A stretch of 46,795 nucleotides of DNA from an uncultured Ruminococcus sp. (GTDB lineage: Bacteria; Bacillota; Clostridia; Oscillospirales; Ruminococcaceae). How positions within the stretch are numbered: the first letter of the stretch is position 1; every line of letters begins with the position of its first letter. Where the stretch lies: positions 1-46,795 of the forward strand of contig CANQJO010000014.1 in NCBI GenBank assembly GCA_947624255.1, given 5' to 3'. Position numbers and translations under genes: made by a program. Below are positions 1 to 7,477 of this stretch, in pieces. The notes beneath the pieces are model-generated. The model was not told where the DNA came from and did not search any database. It saw nothing but the letters and a program-made list of their open reading frames with translations.

Positions 1-141
1 GTTGAAGCGGAGCGTTTGCAGACATTACCTGATAATTACACGGCAGGAATAAGTAATACCCAACGTTACAAGTGCATTGGCAATGGTTGGACGGTGGACG
101 TGATCGCCCACATATTGAAAGGATTGAAAAATGAAAGATAG
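1..141 (+). CDS. DNA (cytosine-5) methyltransferase, C-terminal end only
   Basis: The open frame enters from outside the window and ends at TAG 139-141, giving the last 46 residues. The stretch LPDNYT followed by QRYKCIGNGWTVDVIAH is the conserved C-terminal block (motif X region) of phage-type cytosine-5 DNA methyltransferases, which methylate cytosine in a short recognition sequence using SAM. The catalytic PC and ENV motifs lie upstream, outside the window. A small membrane-peptide ORF with a good ribosome site follows 12 bases later, an arrangement common in prophages and integrative elements. I infer that it is cargo of the mobile island that ends near 1962. Whether the full gene is intact cannot be judged here. 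Confidence 0.85.
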   Translation, partial: VEAERLQTLPDNYTAGISNTQRYKCIGNGWTVDVIAHILKGLKNER

Positions 142-153
142 GAGAAAAACAGC

Positions 154-252
154 ATGATAAATTATCTTGCGATACTGAAACATTTTCCGGTGATTCTGCT
201 GATCATGGGGATTCTTGCGATTCCTGCATATCTGTCGGAAAAGAAAAAATAA
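154..252 (+). CDS. 32-residue membrane peptide of the mobile island
   Basis: ATG at 154 is preceded by AGGAG at 140-144, which overlaps the methyltransferase stop, so the two genes are probably translated together. The peptide is almost entirely one hydrophobic segment (roughly residues 9-27) followed by a charged tail, SEKKK. That suggests a single-pass inner-membrane peptide. No family is recognised. Similar tiny membrane ORFs are common in phage and plasmid early regions, but no function can be assigned. Confidence 0.5.
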   Translation: MINYLAILKHFPVILLIMGILAIPAYLSEKKK

Positions 253-301
253 CTAACCATGTCTGGGAATCAGACAATCAAAGAAAGTGAAGATCTAATA
301 T

Positions 302-436
302 ATGAACATTTCTAAAATTTTTAAGACTGTTGTCGGAATCGGTGCAGTGTCGAGTGTTGCGTACCTTGCCTACAAGGTGGGCGAAGTCAACGGTGAGATC
401 AATAGACCTATTCTAAAACCTCAAAGTGTATGCTGA
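302..436 (+). pseudogene. Small phage-like ORF interrupted by an IS element
   Basis: ATG 302 opens a frame reading MNISKIFKTVVGIGAVSS, then a YLAYKVGEVNGEI segment. The natural sequence stops at about base 404, where the inverted repeat of an IS element begins; the frame then runs into IS sequence and ends at TGA 434-436. If the element (405-1311) and one TA copy are removed, the frame continues in 1314-1342 (VKSHKIAV) to a TAA, restoring a protein of about 42 residues. The mildly hydrophobic centre could insert in a membrane. The function is unknown and the ribosome site is weak. Confidence 0.5.
405..421 (+). repeat. Left terminal inverted repeat of the IS element
   Basis: GACCTATTCTAAAACCT at the left end matches the reverse complement of 1295-1311 in 16 of 17 positions. 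It is the expected transposase binding and cleavage site. Confidence 0.8.
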
Positions 437-1247
437 AAATTATAAATAGAGCAAATAAGAGAAACCCTGAGAGCGAATCTTCTGCGTTTATTTCTATAAC
501 GATAGGAAAGAATTTTAAAGCGTTTGATATAGCGATTAATGTGTTCTATAAAAATTCTATGTTTTGCAAGAGACAAATTAAAGGAACGTTCCACGTCGGT
601 CAACTTATGATTTTTTGTAGCTTTTATTGGAATAAGACTATTAAAATGAACATTAAAAATGCCGGTATATCCCTTATCTGCGATGATAAGAGTTCCTTCC
701 GACACAAAAAGTCTGCTGTTCTTAAAAAGCTTAAAATCATGTGTTTTTCCGCTTGAAACCGATATTCTGAGAATATCCTGAGTCTTTTCATCAGCGACGA
801 TCTGAATTTTTAACGTGTGTTTCTTTTTCTTTCCGGAATAATACTGATTTTGTTTTTTTTGAGACGTTCAATTTCGCATTCTGTTGCATCTACAGCAATT
901 ACCTCTATGGATGTATCTTCTAACATCTTCTTTCTTGATGGCAGATGAAATGCCTTATCTTTTATCAGTGTCTCTTCTGCCCATTTTATGGCATAATAAA
1001 CAGTGCTTTTATTCGTTCCGTAATCAAAGGCTATGTTATCCATTGTACGATATTCACGATAATATTGCAGCATGATTACAAGCTTGTCCAATACACTCAA
1101 TATAGATGGTCTGCATCCATTTTTATGTTTATTTGTATACTCTCTTTCCAAAATTTCTGGCATTTTATCAAATGTTGCTTTGGTAACTCCGAAATATTTC
1201 TGATAATCTTTTTCTTTCAACTCTTTTATCCTTTTTTCGTTGTCCAT
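421..1247 (-). CDS. IS5-family transposase made by -1 frameshifting
   Basis: This DDE transposase catalyses cut-and-paste movement of the surrounding element. The first frame starts at ATG 1247 and stops at 810. It carries an HTH-like N-terminal region, the segment GTNKSTVYYAIKWAE, and the first catalytic aspartate in VIAVDATECEIE. The second frame, open down to TGA 421-423, carries the second aspartate (IIADKGYTG) and the glutamate region (FIEHINRYIKRFKIL). Reading A AAA AAC at 858-852 with a -1 slip joins the frames without a stop and yields about 275 residues with all three catalytic residues, a normal length for the family. Programmed -1 frameshifting is known in IS5 subgroups. A sequencing error or decay cannot be excluded, but the classical heptamer argues for a functional site. 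Confidence 0.8.
852..858 (-). other. Slippery heptamer A AAA AAC for -1 frameshifting
   Basis: On the minus strand the zero frame reads CTC AAA AAA AAC AAA. A tandem slip on A AAA AAC moves ribosomes into the frame encoding the second half of the transposase. It lies just after the first catalytic motif, as expected if only the fused product is active. Confidence 0.65.
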
Positions 1248-1294
1248 TTTTCCATTACCTGATTCTATTTTACCACTTTTGTTCGCTCTTTTCA

Positions 1295-1311
1295 AGGTTT
1301 TAGAACAGGTC
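1295..1311 (-). repeat. Right terminal inverted repeat of the IS element
   Basis: Read on the minus strand this is GACCTGTTCTAAAACCT, one base different from the left end. The transposase frame is open up to this repeat, but the likely ATG lies further in, at 1247. Confidence 0.8.
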
Positions 1312-1348
1312 TATAGTTAAATCCCATAAAATAGCCGTTTAATACCTG

Positions 1349-1390
1349 TTTTCTAAACGTCTAAACACTTTCTAAACGGTTCTAAACACC
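1349..1390 (+). repeat. Four TCTAAAC repeats, possible integrase arm or operator sites
   Basis: TCTAAAC occurs four times in about 40 bases, arranged as a roughly 20-bp unit (TTTCTAAACG then TCTAAACAC) repeated twice. It lies between the broken small ORF and the integrase remnant. Iterated short sites beside a tyrosine integrase gene are often arm-type integrase sites or repressor/replication iterons. Which applies here is not visible. Confidence 0.5.
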
Positions 1391-1400
1391 AAAAACAAAT

Positions 1401-1440
1401 AAGCGTAGAGTTTACGGAAATTTCCATAAATTCTACGCTT
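1401..1440. terminator. Strong hairpin, probable bidirectional terminator of the island
   Basis: AAGCGTAGA...TCTACGCTT form a 17-position stem with one G-T pair and one mismatch around an AAATTT loop, followed on the plus strand by TTTTCTTTT. It would stop transcription coming rightward from the methyltransferase side. The rest of 1441-1626 is very A/T-rich and holds nothing recognisable apart from a small hairpin (ATCGCC/GGCGAT) near 1498-1517. Confidence 0.6.
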
Positions 1441-1626
1441 TTCTTTTGACAGCTTAATTTATTTAATTATTTGTTTTCTCACTTTTTCACACTTGATTAT
1501 CGCCTGTTTTTCGGCGATTTTCAGCTTTTTCAAGCTTTTTATCACCTTTTATCGGTTTTTTACATTTTTTCTACTTTGCTTGTCAATTCACATCTGTGGA
1601 TTGTGCGTAATTCTGAGCATAAAAAA

Positions 1627-1962
1627 TCAGCGCTTCAGCTTTGACATTTCCTCTTTGAGCTTGTCTACATTCCGGTGAATATAGACCTCAGCAGTGGTGT
1701 TATAGTTTGCGTGACCGATTATCTTTTGCAGAGCCTTGGCTCTCATTCCTGCGGCGACGGACAGCGATGCAAATGAGTGTCTCGTACTATGTGGCGTGAG
1801 CGTGCTATCATCGAGAATGTACGGGTTGCACTTTTTGTGACCGCTTGAAATTCCGCAGTCTATCATTGCTTTGTAAAATTTGTTTCTTAAATTTTGATCG
1901 TTCATTCCTGTCAAGCTGCCAATTTTTGATTTGCTGTTAAAGCTCATTTCCGCTTTTTTCAC
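1627..1962 (-). pseudogene. Tyrosine integrase, C-terminal fragment
   Basis: The fragment of about 105-111 residues contains the second half of the tyrosine recombinase catalytic domain: LTPHSTRHSFASLSVAAGM (His-x-x-Arg), then IIGHANYNTTAEVYIH with the second His and the nucleophilic Tyr. Integrases of this type are normally 350-420 residues, so the arm-binding and core-binding domains and the first catalytic arginine are missing. Its 5' edge overlaps the last 26 bases of the dehydrogenase gene on the same strand, so the missing part was lost in a deletion that ended at that gene. It cannot be an active recombinase. With the methyltransferase fragment it marks the island as a decayed prophage or integrative element. 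Confidence 0.85.
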
Positions 1963-2911
1963 CTTTGGAAAAAGCTGTAAGATTTTTCACTGTCGTCTCT
2001 GCAATGTTGTTCAGAGCCTCCTCGGTGAGAAACGCCTGATGTGAGGTGACGATAACGTTCGGCATGGATATCAGCCTTGCAAGTATATCGTCATCAATAA
2101 TGTGACCGGAGAAATCATTGAAGAAAACATCTGCCTCCTCCTCATATACATCAAGGCAGGCTGCACCTATTTTGCGTGATTTTATGCCCTCTAAAAGCGC
2201 CTCAGCATCAATAAGCGCTCCACGTGAGGTGTTTATAATGACAACACCTTTTTTCAGCCGTTCGACAGACTCAGCACTTATCATGTGATATGTCTCCTCA
2301 GTAAGCGGACAGTGGAATGAAATGATATCGCTCCGCTGATAAAGCTCATCAAGAGAGACATACTCAATACCGCTGTTTTCAGCCGGAAATTTATCATAGC
2401 CGATAACATTCATTCCGAAGCCCTTGCATATGTCTGCAAAGACTCTGCCGATCTTGCCCGTACCGACTATTCCTGCTGTCTTGCCGTGAAGGTCAAATCC
2501 GGTCAGCCCGTTAAGAGAGAAATTGAAGTCACGTGTCCTGATATATGCCTTGTGAACACGCCGTACAGACGTTAAAAGCAAAGCCATTGCGTGCTCTGCG
2601 ACTGCATATGGTGAGTACGCCGGAACTCTGACAACTGTAAGTTTTCCTCGGGCATATTCGATATCGACATTGTTGTAGCCGGAACATCTGAGAGCTATCA
2701 CTCCTACGCCAAGCTCACAAAGGCGGTCGATAACAGCTTTATCCACCGTATCATTGACAAATACACACACACCGTCACATTCTCTTGCAAGATATACGGT
2801 ATCTTCATCAAGCTTTGTTTCATAAAACTTGAACGTTATCCCGTGCTGATTTCCGTATTTCTCGAATGATGGGATATCATACGGCTTTACATCAAAAAAT
2901 GCTGTCTTCAT
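1937..2911 (-). CDS. ldhA: D-lactate dehydrogenase / D-2-hydroxyacid dehydrogenase
   Basis: The 324-residue protein has the D-isomer 2-hydroxyacid dehydrogenase fold: an N-terminal catalytic half, then an NAD-binding Rossmann domain with GIVGTGKIG near residue 150, NTSRGAL with the substrate-binding Arg near 230, and TSHQAFLT with the catalytic His near 295. Segments such as RCSGYNNVD and VPAYSPYAVAEHA are typical of fermentative D-lactate dehydrogenase, which reduces pyruvate to D-lactate and regenerates NAD. Length and the ending GNEL look normal, so the gene seems complete although an integrase fragment overlaps its end. It starts 4 bases after the coaBC stop and probably shares its transcript. 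The exact substrate cannot be proven from sequence. Confidence 0.85.
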   Translation of the reverse strand: MKTAFFDVKPYDIPSFEKYGNQHGITFKFYETKLDEDTVYLARECDGVCVFVNDTVDKAVIDRLCELGVGVIALRCSGYNNVDIEYARGKLTVVRVPAYSPYAVAEHAMALLLTSVRRVHKAYIRTRDFNFSLNGLTGFDLHGKTAGIVGTGKIGRVFADICKGFGMNVIGYDKFPAENSGIEYVSLDELYQRSDIISFHCPLTEETYHMISAESVERLKKGVVIINTSRGALIDAEALLEGIKSRKIGAACLDVYEEEADVFFNDFSGHIIDDDILARLISMPNVIVTSHQAFLTEEALNNIAETTVKNLTAFSKGEKSGNEL

Positions 2912-2915
2912 GATC

Positions 2916-4112
2916 TTACCTCTTTTTCAATTCGATGATCTTCGAGAGTATGATGTTCGCTGCATCAAATTTTGACATCATTCCGAGCTGAACGGTCTCC
3001 TCCGGAGTTATCAGGGTTATGACGTTGGTATCTGTTCCAAAACCTGCCCCGGCAGTACGAAGTGAGTTCGCACAGATCATATCGGCATTCTTTGAGAAAA
3101 GTTTCTTACGGGAGTTTTCCTCTAAATTTTCGGTTTCCATGGAGAAACCGCAGACGATCTGACCGTCACGCTTGTGTTCGCCGATATATTTAAGAATATC
3201 TGTTGTACGTTTCAATTCAATAGTAAGCCCGCCGACTGATTTTTTTATCTTGCTGTCGGAGGTAGTTGCCGGAGTATAGTCTGCTACTGCTGCTGCTTTT
3301 ATTATAATATCACAGTTCTCCAGACGCTCTCTGACTGCATCGAACATATCAGCAGCGGACTTCACATTGACCACCTCAGTGAACATGGGAGGTTCAATCT
3401 CCATATGGGCAGCAACGAGAGTGACCTCAGCTCCTCTGAGCATTGCGGCTCTTGCAAGAGCAACTCCCATTTTTCCGCCGGAATGATTTGTTATGAAACG
3501 CACAGGATCAATGCTCTCCATGGTAGCTCCGGCTGTGACAAGAATTTTTTCTCCGGCAAGGTCTTTTTCAAAGGCTGCCTCACGCAGGATATACTCTAAG
3601 AGTGTCTCTTCGTCCGGAAGTTTGCCGTCTCCGATATCGCCGTTAGCAAGCATACCGTTAACAGGCTCTGCAATGATGTAGCCGTGTCGGCGCAGTTTTT
3701 CAATATTTTCCTGAACTATCGGATCGTGAAGCATATTGTGATTCATCGCCGGAGCTATGATCCGGGGACAGGTACAAGCCATGACCGTGGTAGTCAGCAT
3801 ATCATCAGCAATGCCTCCTGCTATTTTTCCGATGACGTTTGCCGTGGCAGGAGCTATCATCACCACATCGGCTTTTTTTGCGATAGAGACGTGTTCCACA
3901 CTGTACTCAAAATTGCGGTCAAAGGTATCTATGAGACACTTATTCTTTGTGAGCGTCTCAAATGTGAGCGGATGTACGAAATTCAGGGAATTCGGTGTCA
4001 TTGCAACGTGTACCTCGCAGCCCATTTTTGTGAGCATTCTTGCAAGGTTGCATATTTTGTAAACTGCTATAGAGCCGGTAACTCCCAACAGCACGGTTTT
4101 TCCTTTCAGCAT
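2916..4112 (-). CDS. coaBC: Bifunctional phosphopantothenoylcysteine decarboxylase / phosphopantothenate-cysteine ligase
   Basis: CoaBC carries out two steps of CoA synthesis: joining 4'-phosphopantothenate to cysteine, then FMN-dependent decarboxylation to phosphopantetheine. The N-terminal decarboxylase half begins GKTVLLGVTGSIAVYK and contains APAMNHNMLHDP. The C-terminal ligase half contains ILVTAGATMESIDPVR, TNHSGGKMG and KAAAVADYTP. I chose ATG 4112 (398 residues) because GGAGG stands 7 bases before it; an upstream in-frame extension has no such signal. One oddity: the loop that normally carries the catalytic cysteine (ACGDxG in E. coli Dfp) reads LANGDIGDGK, with Asn in place of Cys. 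The gene lies 117 bases downstream of coaX, consistent with one CoA operon. Confidence 0.93.
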   Translation of the reverse strand: MLKGKTVLLGVTGSIAVYKICNLARMLTKMGCEVHVAMTPNSLNFVHPLTFETLTKNKCLIDTFDRNFEYSVEHVSIAKKADVVMIAPATANVIGKIAGGIADDMLTTTVMACTCPRIIAPAMNHNMLHDPIVQENIEKLRRHGYIIAEPVNGMLANGDIGDGKLPDEETLLEYILREAAFEKDLAGEKILVTAGATMESIDPVRFITNHSGGKMGVALARAAMLRGAEVTLVAAHMEIEPPMFTEVVNVKSAADMFDAVRERLENCDIIIKAAAVADYTPATTSDSKIKKSVGGLTIELKRTTDILKYIGEHKRDGQIVCGFSMETENLEENSRKKLFSKNADMICANSLRTAGAGFGTDTNVITLITPEETVQLGMMSKFDAANIILSKIIELKKR

Positions 4113-4229
4113 GATGTATCCTCCATTGTGCTTCCTTTCGCCATGAGCAACGGGAGCTTTGTTATATTTTCTGCATAATATCACGGATTATACGATCTAT
4201 ATCGAATATTTGCAAAAACAGACTGCGCA

Positions 4230-5006
4230 TTACTGCTGCTTTTTGTTCTTGTTGTAGATAATTGAAAGTCCCTTTATAAGCAGACTTCCGTCAATATGGA
4301 TCTCTCTGCGGCAGAGCGGTATCACCAACTCGGAGAGTCCTCCTGTAGCGACAACAGTACACTTTTCGCCCAGTTCCTCTTCTATGCGGTCGATTATTCC
4401 ATCGAGAGCGCAGGCGTTTGAGTAAAGCATACCGCTTTTAAGGCAGTCTATGGTATTTGTGCCGATTATTTTTGCCGGAGCTTCAAAATTTATTTTTGGA
4501 AGCTGAGCTGTCCTTGCAATCAGAGCATCGGCAGCAACACCCATTCCCGTCATAATCAGACCGCCGATGTATCCGTTGTTTTTGTTTACTACCGAAACCG
4601 TCGTAGCTGTTCCCATATCAATGATAATAAGAGGAACGGGGTACTCGTTAATGGCAGCAACAGCATCAACAGCCTGATCGCTGCCAAGCTGTGCAGGATT
4701 GTCGATAAGTATATTCAGCCCTGTTTTAACTCCGGGACCGGCTATCATAACATCGGTATGGAAGAGCTTTTTGACTGCCTCTTTAACAGTATTCGTCACG
4801 GATGGCACTACCGATGACATTATTGAATCATTTATATCCTTGGGATCAAATCCGTTCATTTCAAGGATATTTTTGATGAGTGCGGCGTATTCGGCTGAAG
4901 TGGCATTATGATTTGTTGAGATACGCTCAAAGAGAATAACACTCCCGCTTTCATCAACACAGCCGAAAACGATATTGGTATTTCCGATATCAATTGCTAA
5001 AAGCAT
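4230..5006 (-). CDS. coaX: Type III pantothenate kinase
   Basis: CoaX phosphorylates pantothenate, the first step of CoA synthesis; the type III enzyme is not feedback-inhibited by CoA. The 258-residue protein begins MLLAIDIGNTNIVFG, the phosphate-binding motif of the ASKHA fold. It also has GSDQAVDAVAA near residue 105 and IDMGTATTVSVV near 125, typical of the family. ATG 5006 is chosen because GGAGG stands 7 bases upstream. A consensus-like promoter lies at 5055-5083. The neighbouring coaBC performs the next two steps, so the pair forms a CoA unit. Confidence 0.93.
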   Translation of the reverse strand: MLLAIDIGNTNIVFGCVDESGSVILFERISTNHNATSAEYAALIKNILEMNGFDPKDINDSIMSSVVPSVTNTVKEAVKKLFHTDVMIAGPGVKTGLNILIDNPAQLGSDQAVDAVAAINEYPVPLIIIDMGTATTVSVVNKNNGYIGGLIMTGMGVAADALIARTAQLPKINFEAPAKIIGTNTIDCLKSGMLYSNACALDGIIDRIEEELGEKCTVVATGGLSELVIPLCRREIHIDGSLLIKGLSIIYNKNKKQQ

Positions 5007-5054
5007 ACTAAAACCTCCGGTTTGGATATGTTGCATTCATATGGATATATTCAT

Positions 5055-5083
5055 ATTGTATCATAAAATCGTGATGAAGTCAA
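5055..5083 (-). promoter_or_regulatory. Promoter of coaX-coaBC-ldh
   Basis: On the minus strand: TTGACT (5083-5078), 17 bases, TACAAT (5060-5055), about 50 bases before the coaX start. This is a good sigma-A type match. Confidence 0.7.
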
Positions 5084-5255
5084 TGGCTTTGCAGGAACAG
5101 AACAGAATACCGGAATTATGTGCATTTTTGAGAAAAATCGGGTATGTATTCCTTGTTATGCCTTAAGAAATGCGTTTCACCTGAAAAATTCCGGCAGCGG
5201 TGCCATTTCTCAAATTCAAGTTATGTTCTTAAATTCTTCTCCTGTTTCCGCTTGA

Positions 5256-5284
5256 TTTTTCAACCGCACAGATAGAAAATTTTT
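5256..5284. repeat. Dispersed 29-bp repeat, copy 1
   Basis: TTTTTCAACCGCACAG, three variable bases, then GAAAATTTTT. A second copy at 15909-15937 matches in 26 of 29 positions. In that copy the variable bases complete a CCGC/GCGG hairpin that is broken here. This copy lies just upstream of the fba promoter. Apart from this repeat and the two promoters, 5007-5406 holds nothing recognisable. Confidence 0.5.
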
Positions 5285-5293
5285 GCTTCCCTA

Positions 5294-5322
5294 TTGCAAA
5301 ATCTTTCATAATATGGTAAAAT
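5294..5322 (+). promoter_or_regulatory. Promoter of fba
   Basis: TTGCAA (5294-5299), 17 bases, TAAAAT (5317-5322). The leader to the start codon is about 75 bases and contains a GAGCC...GGCTC hairpin (near 5351-5378) before the AGGAGG at 5391. Confidence 0.65.
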
Positions 5323-5406
5323 ATAAATGATGAGGTGCATAGTTGCCCTCTGAGCCTCTTCGGGATCGGAGACGGCTCTCAATAAAAAATCAGGAGGAAT
5401 TCCAAT

Positions 5407-6270
5407 ATGTTAGTTTCAGCTACAGAAATGCTCCGTAAGGCAAGAGACGGAAAGTACGCAGTAGGTCAGTTCAACATCAACAATCTTGAATGGACAAAGT
5501 CTATCCTGCTCACAGCTCAGGAGCTTAACTCTCCCGTAATTCTCGGTGTATCCGAGGGCGCAGGCAAGTACATGACAGGCTTCGGTACAGTTGCTGCTAT
5601 GGTAAAGGCTATGGACGAGTCTCTCGGAATAACCGTTCCCGTTGCGCTTCACCTTGACCACGGCTCGTATGAGGGCTGCTATAAGTGCATTAAAGCAGGA
5701 TTCACATCTATTATGTTTGACGGTTCTCATTTCCCGATCGACGAGAATGTTGCGAAAACAACTGAGCTTGTTAACGTTGCTCACGGTCTCGGACTTTCAA
5801 TAGAGGCTGAGGTAGGAGCTATCGGCGGCGAAGAAGACGGCGTTATCGGCAAGGGCGAATGTGCAGATCCTGCTGAGTGCAAGATGATCGCTGACCTCGG
5901 CGTTGACTTCCTTGCAGCAGGTATCGGAAATATCCATGGTGTATATCCTGATAACTGGGAGGGACTCAGCTTTGAGACGCTTGAGGCTATCAACAAGACT
6001 GTCGGCGATATGCCTCTTGTACTTCACGGCGGCACAGGCATACCGGATGATATGATCGTCAAGGCGATCTCACTGGGTGTTGCAAAGATCAATGTAAACA
6101 CTGAGTGTCAGCTTGTATTTGCCGATGCTACAAGAGGATACATCGAAGCCGGCAAGGATAAGCAGGGCAAGGGATTTGATCCCCGTAAGCTCCTTGCTCC
6201 CGGAGCTGAGGCTATCAAGGCAAAGGTCAAGGAGAAAATGGAGCTCTTTGGCAGTGTTGGCAAGGCATAA
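5407..6270 (+). CDS. fba: Class II fructose-bisphosphate aldolase
   Basis: This enzyme cleaves fructose 1,6-bisphosphate to dihydroxyacetone phosphate and glyceraldehyde 3-phosphate in glycolysis. The 287-residue protein has the zinc-dependent class II motifs: LHLDHGSYE near residue 80 with the zinc His and catalytic Asp, IEAEVGAIGGEEDG near 135, and LHGGTGIPDDM near 205. It resembles the FbaA group of Firmicutes rather than the long E. coli form. The start follows CAGGAGGAATTCCAAT, a textbook ribosome site. It is a single-gene unit with its own promoter and a bidirectional terminator shared with the convergent thioesterase gene. Confidence 0.96.
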   Translation: MLVSATEMLRKARDGKYAVGQFNINNLEWTKSILLTAQELNSPVILGVSEGAGKYMTGFGTVAAMVKAMDESLGITVPVALHLDHGSYEGCYKCIKAGFTSIMFDGSHFPIDENVAKTTELVNVAHGLGLSIEAEVGAIGGEEDGVIGKGECADPAECKMIADLGVDFLAAGIGNIHGVYPDNWEGLSFETLEAINKTVGDMPLVLHGGTGIPDDMIVKAISLGVAKINVNTECQLVFADATRGYIEAGKDKQGKGFDPRKLLAPGAEAIKAKVKEKMELFGSVGKA

Positions 6271-6274
6271 TGAT

Positions 6275-6307
6275 AAAAAGCAGGGAAGAGGAGTCTTCCC
6301 TGCTTTT
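6275..6307. terminator. Bidirectional terminator between fba and the dapB-thioesterase unit
   Basis: AAAAGCAGGGAAGA and TCTTCCCTGCTTTT form a perfect 14-bp stem with a GGAG loop, with T tracts on both strands. It serves fba rightward and the convergent thioesterase gene leftward, overlapping that gene's stop codon. Confidence 0.85.
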
Positions 6308-6695
6308 ACTTATGATAGCCGACGATCTTTACCGCCGCAAGAGGTGTTCCCACGCTGTCAGTCACGCTCACATTATAGCAGCATACTGTTCTGCCGTCCT
6401 TGATGAGTGTAGTTTCAGCAAAAATCTTTCCGCTTTTGGGAACTCCGAGAAATGAGATATCCGAATTGATCGAAACTGTTCCCATTTTCTGCCGGTTAGC
6501 TGCTACAGCGAATGCAAGATCCGCAAGAGTGAAATACACTCCGCCCATTATACCTCCGGCAGCGTTTTTATGATGTTCGTTCAGCACGAGACTGCATTTT
6601 GCATAATGATCTCCTATTTCTTCGATGAATGCTCCGGTATCTGCTGCATAGCGGTCATTTTTGAAGATCTCCCTGACTTTTTCAATATCGTCCAT
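6306..6695 (-). CDS. PaaI-like hotdog-fold acyl-CoA thioesterase
   Basis: The 129-residue protein has the size and pattern of a PaaI/YbgC-type hotdog thioesterase, which hydrolyses acyl-CoA: NAAGGIMGGVYFTLADLAFA forms the central helix with its catalytic acidic residue, followed by a beta-rich half with SFLGVPKSGKIFAET. ATG 6695 is used because GAGGTGATC precedes it. It starts 10 bases after the dapB stop and is most likely the last gene of the asd-dapA-dapB transcript. No link to lysine synthesis is known to me, so the natural substrate is open. Confidence 0.75.
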   Translation of the reverse strand: MDDIEKVREIFKNDRYAADTGAFIEEIGDHYAKCSLVLNEHHKNAAGGIMGGVYFTLADLAFAVAANRQKMGTVSINSDISFLGVPKSGKIFAETTLIKDGRTVCCYNVSVTDSVGTPLAAVKIVGYHK

Positions 6696-6705
6696 GATGA
6701 TCACC

Positions 6706-7455
6706 TCAAACAAGACAGCTCATGTCATAAAGACCGGGCTTCTGATCCTTTAGGAATATCGCAGCATTTATTGATCCCTCGGCAAATACAGATTTTGATG
6801 CGGCTGAATGTGAAAGCGTTATCACCTCATCGTGACCGGCGAATATAATGTCATGCTCACCCACGATAGTGCCTCCTCTGATAGCGTGAAGTCCTATCTC
6901 ACCCTTTTCTCTTTTCTGACGGCGTGAGTGACGGTCGTACACATAATGAGCCGTACCGTCGAGAGTCTCATTTATCGCATTGGCAAGCATTATCGCTGTT
7001 CCGCTTGGAGCATCTAATTTCTGATTGTGATGCTTCTCCACGATCTCCACGTCAAATCTTTCACCGAGAACCGCTGCTGCTTTTTTTGCAAGCTGCACGA
7101 GGAGATTTATTCCCAGTGACATATTGAACGTAAAGAATACAGGTATCTGATTTGCAGCCGATTTTATGGCGGAGATCTGCTCGTCACTGTAACCAGTTGA
7201 GGCAATTACTGCCGGAGTGCCTGTAGACAGGCAGTAATCCAACAGAGTGTCCAGAGAGGCAGGGTTTGAAAAGTCGATGATGACATCAGGCTTTACCGGA
7301 AGCTTATCAGGCGAATCTACGATCGGAAAATCGCTGTACTGCTGTGTGAAGATATCTATACCGGCGATGACCTTGCAGTCGTCACGCTCGCTGATGCAGC
7401 TATAGACGGTCTTTCCCATTTTGCCGTTTGCGCCGCATATTGCTATATTTGTCAT
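6706..7455 (-). CDS. dapB: 4-hydroxy-tetrahydrodipicolinate reductase
   Basis: DapB reduces hydroxy-tetrahydrodipicolinate with NAD(P)H in the lysine/diaminopimelate pathway that feeds peptidoglycan. The 249-residue protein has the nucleotide-binding N-terminus NIAICGANGKMGK and the signature EKHHNQKLDAPSGTA near residue 140, with catalytic His and Lys. It is preceded by AAGGAGCGTG and starts 22 bases after the dapA stop. The order asd-dapA-dapB means three consecutive pathway steps lie in one transcript, controlled by the lysine riboswitch upstream of asd. Confidence 0.96.
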   Translation of the reverse strand: MTNIAICGANGKMGKTVYSCISERDDCKVIAGIDIFTQQYSDFPIVDSPDKLPVKPDVIIDFSNPASLDTLLDYCLSTGTPAVIASTGYSDEQISAIKSAANQIPVFFTFNMSLGINLLVQLAKKAAAVLGERFDVEIVEKHHNQKLDAPSGTAIMLANAINETLDGTAHYVYDRHSRRQKREKGEIGLHAIRGGTIVGEHDIIFAGHDEVITLSHSAASKSVFAEGSINAAIFLKDQKPGLYDMSCLV

Positions 7456-7477
7456 GTTTTACACGCTCCTTCGGATC

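Larger units (their letters stand above)
405..1311 (-). mobile_element. IS5-family insertion sequence, about 907 bp
   Basis: The ends are near-perfect 17-bp inverted repeats (405-421 and 1295-1311, one mismatch), flanked on both sides by TA (403-404 and 1312-1313), a plausible 2-bp target duplication. Inside is one transposase on the minus strand, in two overlapping frames. Size, ends, short target duplication and transposase type all fit the IS5 family, subgroup undetermined. Removing the element plus one TA rejoins the small ORF that starts at 302, which supports these boundaries and recent insertion. Boundaries could shift by one or two bases because the flanking TA steps are ambiguous. 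Confidence 0.8.

Noticed and set aside
1349..1390. CRISPR array
   Set aside because: The repeats are only 7-9 bases with 2-4 base gaps, with no spacers or cas genes.
1493..1678. Phe/Leu-rich plus-strand frame of 61 codons
   Set aside because: It arises from T-rich sequence downstream of the integrase remnant, has no ribosome site, and overlaps that remnant on the other strand.
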